Positions 10,465 to 19,573 of a DNA stretch of 25,168 nt are shown one piece after another. Below the pieces are notes generated by a model. That model was not told the origin of the DNA, searched no databases, and saw only the letters and a list, made by a program, of their open reading frames with translations. Every line of letters starts with the position of its first letter. The first letter of the stretch is position 1. Source of the DNA: Trachelipus rathkii. Lineage: Eukaryota > Arthropoda > Malacostraca > Isopoda > Trachelipodidae. The stretch lies in the NCBI GenBank assembly GCA_015478945.1, contig JABUQX010022257.1, positions 1 through 25,168 of the forward strand. The letters run 5' to 3'. Made by a program: the position numbers and the translations under genes.

Positions 10465-11165
10465 GGTATGTTAGGTTTTGTCATTGTGCAGTTAAATTCT
10501 TAGTTCAGGCTATGATATGTAAGCTTTACTGATGTGAAAACTTTGTTACGTCACCATATATTCGTTGGCCAGTATGATAATTAGGTCAGGTTATGGTAAA
10601 CTTTTGTTAAATGTTACTATGTTAATGTAAAAATAACAGTGATATGTTAGAGATATGTTCGAAAAAAATGTGAATAGGGTACGTTCTGTACGCAAGGTTA
10701 GTTACTTTACTGTTGTTAAGTATGGAACTTTGTTAATGTTAACTGTTTATTCATGCTTAAGATGTGTTAGGTTTGTGGGTGCACATTATATTCTTAGTTC
10801 AGGTAATATGTTAGCTTTATTGATGTGAAAACTTTGTTACGTTAGCATATATTCGCTGGTCAGTATGATGGTTAGGTTATGATAAATTTTTGTTAAATGT
10901 TACTATGTTAAGGTAAAATAGCGGTGATATGTTAGAGATATGTTTGAAAAAAAGTGTGAATATGGAACGTTCTGTATGAAACGTTAGTTACTTTACCGGT
11001 GTTAAGTATGGGATTTTGTTAATGTCAGCTGTTTATTCGGGGTTAAGGTATGTTAGGTTTGTTGTTGTACATTATATTCATAGTTCAGGTTATGATATGT
11101 AAGCTTTATTGATGTGAAAACTTTGTTACGTTAACATATATTCGTGGTCCGGTATAAAAAGAACT
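10465..11165 (+). repeat. Tandem subrepeat of about 287-300 bp
   Basis: The sequence TTAGGTTTGT...ATTATATTCTTAGTTCAGG...GATGTGAAAACTTTGTTACG begins near 10469, 10769 and 11056. The first two copies continue through GGTTATGATAAA, TTGTTAAATGTTACTATGTT, GATATGTTAGAGATATGTT and GTTACTTTAC before the next copy starts. These are the best-conserved units in the array, so this is where expansion was most recent. The third copy runs into the AAGAACTTATTTTTT / ACTCGAAATATGA junction. Confidence 0.8.
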
Positions 11166-11659
11166 TATTTTTTTTCATATGATACTCGAAATATGATTTG
11201 AATCAATAGATCAGTAGATCAATAGATCAATTACTCAACAGATCTGGGTTTGGATGGGAGGATGAAGGGTGGGTTGTTTAATTTACTGATTTACAGATTT
11301 ACAGCTTTAGGGTATGTAAAAATTTAATTTTTTTTACGTTATAAACATGAAAAGCATAAAATTTTTAGTAAAAAACAAAAATGCTTAAATCAAATAAAAC
11401 AAAAATAAATAAAAGTTTTGTGTTATGGTATACAAAATATGACTTTAATCAATAGCTCGATAGCTCAATAGATCAGGGGTTGGGTCTTGTGGGGGAGGGG
11501 ATGAGTGGGTTGTTTGATTTACTGATTTACGCTTCCAGGATATGTGAAATCGCAAATTTTTTAAGTTATAAACATAAAAAGAAAAAAAATATTATTTTTT
11601 TTTAATTTAAAATATTTTTTTATTTTTTTTATTTTTATTTTTTTTATTTTTTCTTGTAT

Positions 11660-12660
11660 CGAAGTTACATTATAAGAAGGCTGTATACCGAATTTCATCG
11701 TTCTATGTCAACATTCAAAGTTTTAGGGCACAGTATCATCATTTAAGGGGTGTAGTGTCATTTTACCTCTTCTGTATCGAGGATACATTATAAGAAGGCT
11801 GTATACCAAATTGCATAGTTCTATGTCAATATTCAAAGTTTTGGGGCACAGCCCCATCATTTAGGGGGTGTAGTATCATTTTACCTCTTCTTTATCGATG
11901 ATACATTATAAGAAGGCTGGATACCAAATTTCATCGTTCTATGTTAATATTTCAGGTTTGGAGGCCAGTAGCCCCCCTCTGGGGTGCCCATTGTCATTTC
12001 ACCAAGGCTGTGCCTAAGATACATCCTAAGAAGGCTGTATGCCAAGTTTCATCGCTCTATGTCAATATCTCAGGTTTGGGGCCGTCGGCCCCCTCTGGGG
12101 TGCCCCGCGGTCATTTTACCTCACCTGCACCTAAGATACATCCTAAGAGGGTCGTATACCAAGTTTCGACGTTCTACGTTAATATTTCAGGTTTGGGGAC
12201 CAGTAGCCCCCTCTGGGGTGCCCATGGTCATTTTACCTCGGCTGCACCTAAGATACTTCCTAAGAAGGCTGTATACCAGGTTTCATCGCTCTATGTCAAT
12301 TTCCAATGACTGAGGGATCACCATCCCACTCCAGGGTGTGTACGGCTATTTAACCCCATATATGATGTGGTTACCTTATAAGACGGGCTTATACCAAGTT
12401 TCATTGTTCTACATCAATATCCAAGGTTTGGGGGGCTAGTAGCCCCCTCTGGGGTTATCATAGTCATTTTACCTCGGCTGCACCTATGATACTTCCTAAG
12501 AAGGCTGTATACCAAGTTTCATCGTTCTATGTCAATTTCCAAAGTTTGGTCACCACTTTACTCTGGGGTTGTACGGCTATTTAATCCCATATATGATGTA
12601 GTTACCTTATAAGAAGGGCGTATACCAAGTTTCATTGTTCTATGTCAATATCCAAGGTTT
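11660..12660 (+). repeat. Tandem array of nine units, about 117-118 bp each
   Basis: The conserved core AAGGCTGTATACCAAGTTTC recurs with its GTAT near 11683, 11801, 11919, 12037, 12154, 12271, 12390, 12507 and 12621. Each unit also contains TCGTTCTATGTCAATAT, an AGGTTTGGGG motif, a GC-rich inverted repeat (GCCCCCTCTGGGG) and CATTTTACCTC. The first units have an AT-richer version of the inverted repeat. Two units (about 12310-12360 and 12550-12600) carry a variant with TGTACGGCTATTTAA and TATATGATGT. Because several units are exactly 117 bp, one frame stays open for 122 codons (11941-12309), but this looks like a consequence of the period and not a gene. Confidence 0.9.
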
Positions 12661-12682
12661 GTGGGCCAGCGGTCGGTACAAT

Positions 12683-12694
12683 ATCTATATATAT

Positions 12695-12774
<80 letters not shown>

Positions 12775-12779
12775 ATATA
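12683..12779. repeat. (TA)n microsatellite
   Basis: Near-perfect TA dinucleotide array with two small interruptions, immediately after the last 118-bp unit. Confidence 0.97.
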
Positions 12780-12850
12780 CGAAATGTTATCTTCAATCTT
12801 AAAAATTAACATGTTATTCCCATTAAGCACATCGCGTGGATTTACTTCTT

Positions 12851-13997
<1,147 letters not shown>

Positions 13998-14008
13998 TTG
14001 CCCCCACC
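13998..14008 (-). other. Polypurine tract next to the 3' LTR
   Basis: The sense (-) strand reads GGTGGGGGCAA immediately before TGTACA. In LTR elements such a tract primes plus-strand DNA synthesis and marks the start of the 3' LTR. Confidence 0.7.
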
Positions 14009-14063
14009 AAATTAAAATTTGTTTCATGTATATACATAAATTTTAATAAATTAGTCCATATTA

Positions 14064-14064
14064 A

Positions 14065-14148
<84 letters not shown>
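14064..14148. repeat. (AAT)n microsatellite inside the retrotransposon
   Basis: About 28 AAT triplets, with one interruption near 14112-14117, lie in the untranslated part between the pol stop and the polypurine tract. A shorter run follows at about 14160-14175. Confidence 0.97.
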
Positions 14149-14152
<4 letters not shown>

Positions 14153-14241
14153 TGGCAAAATAATAATAATAATATTGGTATATAATACTGTAGACTACTG
14201 TTACAATTTACAGTATATCATACCATTAATAATTACAAAAT

Positions 14242-17200
14242 TTACATTAAATTATCTTTACATAGCTGCTTATTAATTTCTTGACATCTTATTGCTGATT
14301 TCCTTTTGATTTTACATTCCTTCTCCTTCTCCTTCTCCAGACTGTCATTTTCTTTACTATTTAGTTCTTCATCAACAATAGCATTTTTCATTAACATTAC
14401 AATATCACTTGCATGTCTTCTTATCTTTTCCCCTGATGACTTTTTAACACATACTGCAACTGTCTCTCCTAAAGAGTTTGTTTCAACATCATCTATTATG
14501 CCCATAGAAAAAAAGTATGGTTTACAAAATGGTTGCTTTATTGCAACTAAATCACCCTTTTCAAGTCTCTCGTGTTTTTTAGATTTATACCTAAACTTTT
14601 TATCTGTACTTATTTCTTTAAGGTTCTGCAAAAATTCATTATAATATAGCTCATTTAATCTTTTTCTTACCCTTCTAAAAGTTTCAGACTTTTTATTTAA
14701 AAATTCTAATCTATTCTCAGATGTTAACCAAGAGGATTCTACATCTTCAGTAATATGAAGATGGGGAGCTATTATTAAATTAGGAACATCATACCCTTTC
14801 AGCAACAGTTCTGGTGTAATAACTGAGGGGACAAATGGGTCTTCATCAGGATTTCTCAAAGTAGTTTTAAAAGCAATTGGCCTTTTATTAATAAGCATAT
14901 TACACTCCTTGACCAGTAAATAAAATTGATTATAAGGTAGAATATTTTTAGAAATTGAACTATAAATTGTATTTTTTACCAACTTTACCATAGACTCTAC
15001 AGTACCTCCTAAGAAACTAGCTCCAGATGGGTAAGGTGAAAACTCTAATATTTTAATATTTCTTTCTTTAAGAAAGTTTAAAACTTCAACATCCTTCAGA
15101 AATTCTTTGATAATTTTCATAGAGCTAATTATGGATGTACCTTCATCACTCAATATTTTCTGAGGTTGACCCCATTCAAACACATGTATTTGAAAAGCTC
15201 TCAAAAAGGATTCAGTATCAACACTATTACATACTATAAGGTTAACTGCTCTTGACCAGAAACATGTCAAAATTAATATGTAAACTTTTACAGTTGCTTT
15301 ATTATCATTTTTTACTAAAAAAGGACCAATATGATCCAATGCTAGTTCTCTAAATGGAACCTCCAATGGATTTATACGGTAATCCTTAAAAGAATTTTGA
15401 TTCAAATTTATACTTCTTCCATACAATTTTTTGCAAATTATGCAAGATTTTATAATTCTTTTTATTGCACTATAACTAGAAGTGATATAAAACTCTTTTC
15501 TAAGAACAGACAATAATTTATAAATTCCAGAATGTTTTAACTTAATATGTTGCTCCATAACTATAATTTTTGTTAATGAACAATTTTTTGACATTAATAT
15601 TGGACATTTAATTGTAAATTTTGCATTCAAAGTGTCCAATTTACTTTTAACTCTTATTAAGCCTTTATTGTCTACAAATAAATTTAACTGAGCTACCAAT
15701 GGTGGCTCTGCAACAGATAAAGGATTTTTAAAATATGAAACAACATCTGGGAATGATTGAGCTTGAGCCTGTCTTATAACTACACTACAGCTATCTGAGT
15801 ACAAACACTGGGAATCATGTGCTAAGGATGGAAATAAATGGGGTTTTAATATATGTACTCTTACCATCAACTTATGAATAAATAGCCTAACAAAATGCAT
15901 TATTTTACATAATTTTTTAAAAGAAGATGTTTTGTCAAGAGAAATTATGGGCTGAACAACATCATTTGGCAAAGTGTTAACATAATAAATATCAGTATTA
16001 TATAAATTGCCAGGAACCACAAGAGTATATTCTTGGGGTAGATCACCAAAGTTAGGCCCTGAAAAATAATTACTACTACTAAGTACCTTAGCTGAAATAG
16101 CACGTGTAACACAGTCAGCTGGATTTATTTTACCACCTATATGATAAAAATGAACAGGTTTTTTCTCACATAATTCTACAATAATATTCAGTAAATTATT
16201 TATTATATTACCCTTTCTTTCAATTTTATCATGTTTTATGCATCTTTTTATCAACCAATTTAGGACTATAGTAGAATCAGTATATAAATGCAGAGTATTA
16301 ATACCAACAGGGCAAAATGCAGTTGTTAAGTCTTGATATACATCCATTATACACTGAACACCCAACCTAACAGCACTCAGTTCTAAAACAGGGATGGTTT
16401 TATCAGTACTCTTCTTTGGGATAATTTTATTTTTTGCTGAAAGAAATTTTACCTCATTACCTGATACTGATCTTAAATACAAGACAACACCTATTAAATC
16501 CCTACTAGCATCAACAAATCCAATAAGGTCATAAAAATCTGAGCGTTCTCCCAAGTACCTAGGAATTACAGGAAACTTACTTGCATTGTACTGTTTGCAT
16601 ATTTTTATCCATTCTTTTATCATACTTTCTTCCAAATTACTATCCCATGAGATGGATTTATTATTTTGTAATTCATTTAAAAATAGCTTGGCCCTATTTT
16701 TTGTAGGCAAATAAATTCCTAGTGGATCATATATACCATTAATAGAAGCAAGAATAGTTCTTAATGTATTTGCTTTATCATTCAAGAATGTAAAATTTAT
16801 TTCTAAACTATCCCTTTCTCTATTCCATAATAAACCAAGCAGTTTAACAGTACTTGAAAGTTTTTCATTCTCTTTCTCATCAATATAGGCCTGCAAATCA
16901 GGAAGGTTGGTTGCAAATTGTTGCAAACAAAATCCAAACTCACTAAATATACCCTGACTTTTATGGTAAGTCAGCCACACATCACATTCATAAGAGGAGG
17001 TGTATGCTAAATTATCCATATAAGCTAATGAATAAAGAGACTTTCTCATATCAAATTCAAAGCTGTCATACAAGTCAACATGCAAAATCAAAATTATATA
17101 TAATGCCACCATTAATACACTTGGTGAAAATCTCATACCAAAGGGCAACCTCAGAAACTTATATGCAATGACATCTAAATCTCTACTTTTTATATCTTTA

Positions 17201-17250
17201 AACCATAGAAAATAAAGCTTCTCAGTAAATTCCTCATGGAGCCTAATCAT
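14242..17250 (-). CDS. pol: Pol, C-terminal part: RT palm, RNase H, integrase, DUF5641
   Basis: An open frame of 1002 codons. The ATG at 17250 is internal to RT (upstream codons read NKAFH), so it is not a true start; the chain should continue from 17247-17882 but is cut off by a frameshift. Domains by residue: RT motif LRLPFGMRFSP 33-43; YMDN at 77-80, where YxDD is usual; connection/pfam05380 region about 136-240 (LLGLLWN, INGIYDPLG). RNase H has acidic residues D247, E290, D325 and D379. Integrase has a zinc site H568, H573, C603, C606 and a catalytic triad D639, D702, E752 (motifs LDHIGPF, SDEGTS, GGTVES). A DUF5641-like domain lies about 890-955, followed by a Lys/Glu-rich tail. RNase H and integrase look undamaged. 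Protein would act in reverse transcription and genomic integration as part of a Gag-Pol polyprotein. Confidence 0.92.
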   Translation of the reverse strand: MIRLHEEFTEKLYFLWFKDIKSRDLDVIAYKFLRLPFGMRFSPSVLMVALYIILILHVDLYDSFEFDMRKSLYSLAYMDNLAYTSSYECDVWLTYHKSQGIFSEFGFCLQQFATNLPDLQAYIDEKENEKLSSTVKLLGLLWNRERDSLEINFTFLNDKANTLRTILASINGIYDPLGIYLPTKNRAKLFLNELQNNKSISWDSNLEESMIKEWIKICKQYNASKFPVIPRYLGERSDFYDLIGFVDASRDLIGVVLYLRSVSGNEVKFLSAKNKIIPKKSTDKTIPVLELSAVRLGVQCIMDVYQDLTTAFCPVGINTLHLYTDSTIVLNWLIKRCIKHDKIERKGNIINNLLNIIVELCEKKPVHFYHIGGKINPADCVTRAISAKVLSSSNYFSGPNFGDLPQEYTLVVPGNLYNTDIYYVNTLPNDVVQPIISLDKTSSFKKLCKIMHFVRLFIHKLMVRVHILKPHLFPSLAHDSQCLYSDSCSVVIRQAQAQSFPDVVSYFKNPLSVAEPPLVAQLNLFVDNKGLIRVKSKLDTLNAKFTIKCPILMSKNCSLTKIIVMEQHIKLKHSGIYKLLSVLRKEFYITSSYSAIKRIIKSCIICKKLYGRSINLNQNSFKDYRINPLEVPFRELALDHIGPFLVKNDNKATVKVYILILTCFWSRAVNLIVCNSVDTESFLRAFQIHVFEWGQPQKILSDEGTSIISSMKIIKEFLKDVEVLNFLKERNIKILEFSPYPSGASFLGGTVESMVKLVKNTIYSSISKNILPYNQFYLLVKECNMLINKRPIAFKTTLRNPDEDPFVPSVITPELLLKGYDVPNLIIAPHLHITEDVESSWLTSENRLEFLNKKSETFRRVRKRLNELYYNEFLQNLKEISTDKKFRYKSKKHERLEKGDLVAIKQPFCKPYFFSMGIIDDVETNSLGETVAVCVKKSSGEKIRRHASDIVMLMKNAIVDEELNSKENDSLEKEKEKECKIKRKSAIRCQEINKQLCKDNLM

Positions 17251-17882
17251 ATGAAAGGCCTTATTAGAACTTCGGCAATGAAATATTTATCAAAACTTAA
17301 ACCTATATTTACATATTTACAAGATTTATTAAGATTAGGTCCAGGTAGGGATACCTGGTTGTGAGAAAGATTTCCCTTTCCCTTTTCACACAAATTGGAC
17401 ATATAAACTATTCTGCATTTGGTACTTTGGGTATTGACTCTAAACACAGCTTTATGTGCCAAAAATGATACTTTATTATTGTTCTTAAGATTATTTAAAT
17501 TATTTACTTTTTCAATAATACCAGCCCTAACCTGATCTTGTATCACTTGGTCATATTGTAATAATTTATCAAAATCATGCTCTAAACTTTTATACACTGA
17601 TTTTAAAATTCCTAGTGCTAAGAAAAAATTATTTGGTAATTGAGCAATTATTTTTTCATTAAAAAGTGCTGGCATTATTAAGCGACCATCAGAATGTCTT
17701 TCAGTATTATTTATAAGATAATATATTAATTCTTTATCTTTATTTGAAAACCTCTCTCTCTTATCACCATATTCAATATCCAAACAGTCATTTAAAAGCA
17801 TGTCATCCATTTTTGGGTCATCATAATTAGTATATAGAGCATTGGTTTCATTTAAATAATCCAATTCATAACTCTCATTCAA
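17247..17882 (-). CDS. pol: Pol, N-terminal part of reverse transcriptase
   Basis: An open stretch of 211 codons. There is no real start: it continues, in frame, from the protease stretch after a TGA at 17918-17916, and its first codon here is TTG. It includes RHSDGRLIMPALFN, the block that precedes RT in BEL/Pao; QVRAGIIEKV; HKAVFRVNTQSTKCRIVYMS (RT fingers); and SLPGPNLNKSC (family pattern HTGPNL). It ends in the first RT catalytic motif. There the expected Asp is Glu (GAA, 17273-17271), followed by V, and two extra bases (17267-17266) shift the frame so that NKAFH falls in the next open frame. The same motif in the old copy reads DLERAFH. Function would be synthesis of element cDNA, but this copy cannot make a complete RT without frameshifting. 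Confidence 0.85.
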   Translation of the reverse strand: MNESYELDYLNETNALYTNYDDPKMDDMLLNDCLDIEYGDKRERFSNKDKELIYYLINNTERHSDGRLIMPALFNEKIIAQLPNNFFLALGILKSVYKSLEHDFDKLLQYDQVIQDQVRAGIIEKVNNLNNLKNNNKVSFLAHKAVFRVNTQSTKCRIVYMSNLCEKGKGNLSHNQVSLPGPNLNKSCKYVNIGLSFDKYFIAEVLIRPFI

Positions 17883-17915
17883 ATTTATACCTACTTTTAA
17901 GTTCTCAGCCTCTTG

Positions 17916-19052
17916 TCAAATACTTTCATCCTTCTTAATGTACTTTTCTAGTCCATCAAAGCATTCTACATATTTGTCCAATAAACTAAGATATTTAACA
18001 TTACTCTGCAAAACAGTTAAATCACCACCCAACATAAATCCAAGAGAAGTATAATATAATAAAGAAAGATTATTTTTTCTTCCAAAACTACATGAGTGTA
18101 CAGGTAGTACATACAGCTCATTTATTCCAAGCAAAATATCCACATCCTCTCTCTCTTCAATCAGTTTATCTGCCAAAGCAAAGTTATGGTCTTTAAACCT
18201 ATCAACTATAGCATTTAAATTTTGAATACTGATTTTAGACCTTATTTCAGGTACTACAATAGCTGGTATGTTATTTAATTTATTATTAATATTTAACTTT
18301 AACTGCACAACAAATGTCCTATAAAGTTGACTTGAATTGAAACCATTTACCTTAATTACTATATTTTTTTCAAGTACAACATATTTAAATCTTTTCAAGC
18401 TATTAAGTGCAATAAATGTACTCATAGAAGCTGAATCATATATTATTCTAGCACACTTGTCTTCTATAAGAGCAGAAAAAGTAGGAACTATTATATTCTG
18501 TGGGTTCTTTGTTAACATGCAATTAACCTCTAAAATTTCATCTATATTGGAAACATGTTCTAATTCTATTGGATTTACATTAACTTTAACTTCTTTAGTT
18601 TGGGAATCATTTTTTAAAGGCAATTTCTCCTTAGTGTCATCATTAACAGTCTTTTGTTTTTTAATGCATAAAAATTCAGCATGAAAATAATTACAGTTCT
18701 TACATTTACGAGAGAATTTACTCCTACAGTTTTTATAATAGTGAAAAGGCTTTCCACACTTCGTACAACCTTTAAATTCTATGATTTTCTTAAATTTATC
18801 CTGAGGGCTTTTAAATTTAGGACAACTCCAAATTCTATGATTTTGCCAGTCATTACTTTCTGCCAGCTGACAAAGCCAACAGCCCTTATAAATATCAACT
18901 TTAACCTTTTTATCATTAGCAGTATGAGCAGCAAGAGCAATAGTGTCTTTAACTTCTTTGACAATGTTTGAACTTTTTGTATCATTAACACTATTATTGG
19001 AAACATTTTTAATTTCACCTATTCTATTAATCATTTCACAAGAATTTTCCAA
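17916..19052 (-). CDS. Gag C-terminal zinc knuckles and DUF1758 aspartic protease
   Basis: An open stretch of 378 codons from a TTG; the same frame is open further upstream to about 19145. Residues: three CCHC-type zinc knuckles at C58-C61-H72-C77, C96-C99-H104-C109 and C117-C120-H124-C129, as expected for nucleic-acid-binding Gag. The DUF1758 retropepsin-like domain spans about 185-345, with NIIVPTFSAL, IIYDSASMSTFI (catalytic Asp 206), and DILLGINELYVLP. The usual DSG is DSA here (Ala codon 18431-18429), whereas the old copy at 1783 has DSG, so this is probably a private change that would weaken protease activity. The frame ends with a TGA at 17918-17916, and the sequence after it continues in the same frame into the RT region. 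The DUF1759 part expected before the knuckles is missing. Confidence 0.88.
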   Translation of the reverse strand: MENSCEMINRIGEIKNVSNNSVNDTKSSNIVKEVKDTIALAAHTANDKKVKVDIYKGCWLCQLAESNDWQNHRIWSCPKFKSPQDKFKKIIEFKGCTKCGKPFHYYKNCRSKFSRKCKNCNYFHAEFLCIKKQKTVNDDTKEKLPLKNDSQTKEVKVNVNPIELEHVSNIDEILEVNCMLTKNPQNIIVPTFSALIEDKCARIIYDSASMSTFIALNSLKRFKYVVLEKNIVIKVNGFNSSQLYRTFVVQLKLNINNKLNNIPAIVVPEIRSKISIQNLNAIVDRFKDHNFALADKLIEEREDVDILLGINELYVLPVHSCSFGRKNNLSLLYYTSLGFMLGGDLTVLQSNVKYLSLLDKYVECFDGLEKYIKKDESI

Positions 19053-19113
19053 AATTTCATTTAATGATGGTTTAGACTTATTTACTATACCTATATAAAT
19101 ATTTTTATACTTA

Positions 19114-19332
19114 TCACCTAAACTTTTCCAACTTAGTAATGAACATCATAAAGTCAGCTTGAGTTTGTGGTGGATTTGTTTCTATATATGATATAGTTTT
19201 AGTTACAGAGGAACGTTTGTTTCCTCTTTGCCTAACTTTAACTTTTATGTCACCATCTGCCTCAGCAGTTGAGGTACTTAATTCCCCATCTAATTTTTTA
19301 GAGTGCTCATCAAATCTTTTGCCAAACAACAT
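19114..19332 (-). CDS. Gag N-terminal fragment
   Basis: The first ATG after the 5' LTR and primer-binding site (19332) opens a 72-codon frame, so this is the likely Gag start. It is charged and has KRSSVTKTISYIETNPPQ and FMMFITKLEKF, consistent with the short helical N-terminal region of BEL/Pao Gag. It stops at TGA 19116-19114. The next frame, open from about 19145, reads LGDKYKNIYIGI, a natural continuation after LEKF, so a one-base frameshift near 19116-19140 joins the two. After only about 50 residues the zinc knuckles begin, so the middle of Gag (the DUF1759 capsid-like region) has been lost. Confidence 0.75.
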   Translation of the reverse strand: MLFGKRFDEHSKKLDGELSTSTAEADGDIKVKVRQRGNKRSSVTKTISYIETNPPQTQADFMMFITKLEKFR

Positions 19333-19555
19333 TATAAATGTAACAGGTATATAAATAAACTAAATAATTAATTAAGGAATTTAACTGGAAAAATTTACGA
19401 TATTCAAATTTTAAATCAAATTCAAAATCAAAAATACTCGGAAGCTATAATTATTAAATATATATAAATGTATCAAATAACACACAAATTAACTCAGTCC
19501 CCAAGAGGTCCAGGGAGAAATGGCAGACAGGCAAAGTGTTTCGGGCAAACTTGAG
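19333..19555 (-). other. 5' untranslated leader of the retrotransposon
   Basis: Lies between the primer-binding site and the gag ATG on the - strand. It is AT-rich, apart from the 60 bp next to the PBS, which is GC-richer (CCAAGAGGTCCAGGGAGAAA on the + strand). No open frame. Confidence 0.7.
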
Positions 19556-19573
19556 ATCCCGCTGAGGATGCCA
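19556..19573 (-). other. Primer-binding site
   Basis: On the element's sense strand TGGCATCCTCAGCGGGAT starts directly at the end of the 5' LTR. TGG complements the CCA end of a tRNA, and the rest fits an acceptor stem followed by the GATCCC-like T-arm of a tRNA 3' end. I cannot name the tRNA from memory. Confidence 0.75.

Larger units (their letters stand above)
9881..11560 (+). repeat. Degenerate long-period tandem repeat with G-rich blocks, part 2
   Basis: This is the same block order as at 4.88-8.64 kb. AATAGATC-type motifs followed by G-rich blocks lie at about 10005-10070, 11205-11275 and 11445-11512. Each is followed by a GATTTACTG motif and then an A-rich tail beginning TTATAAACATAAAA. 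The spacings here (about 1200 and 240 bp) differ from the left half, so units have been expanded or lost. No gene is visible. Confidence 0.7.

Noticed and set aside
10465..11165. TTAGG motifs as possible arthropod telomeric repeats
   Set aside because: TTAGG occurs singly within longer units, never as a tandem pentamer array.
11941..12313. Two overlapping + frames of 122 and 109 codons with repeated peptide units
   Set aside because: Two frames are open at once over a tandem array whose middle units are exactly 117 bp, which explains the openness without coding.
11660..12660. Regularly spaced repeats as a possible CRISPR array
   Set aside because: The whole 118-bp unit is repeated, so there are no unique spacers, and the context is eukaryotic.
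14306..14644. 112-codon + strand frame rich in Ser, Phe and Leu
   Set aside because: Antisense shadow of the Lys/Glu-rich pol C-terminus. The + frames at 18337-18684, 18681-18971, 23575-23757 and 24589-25050 are likewise shadows of - strand pol or gag.
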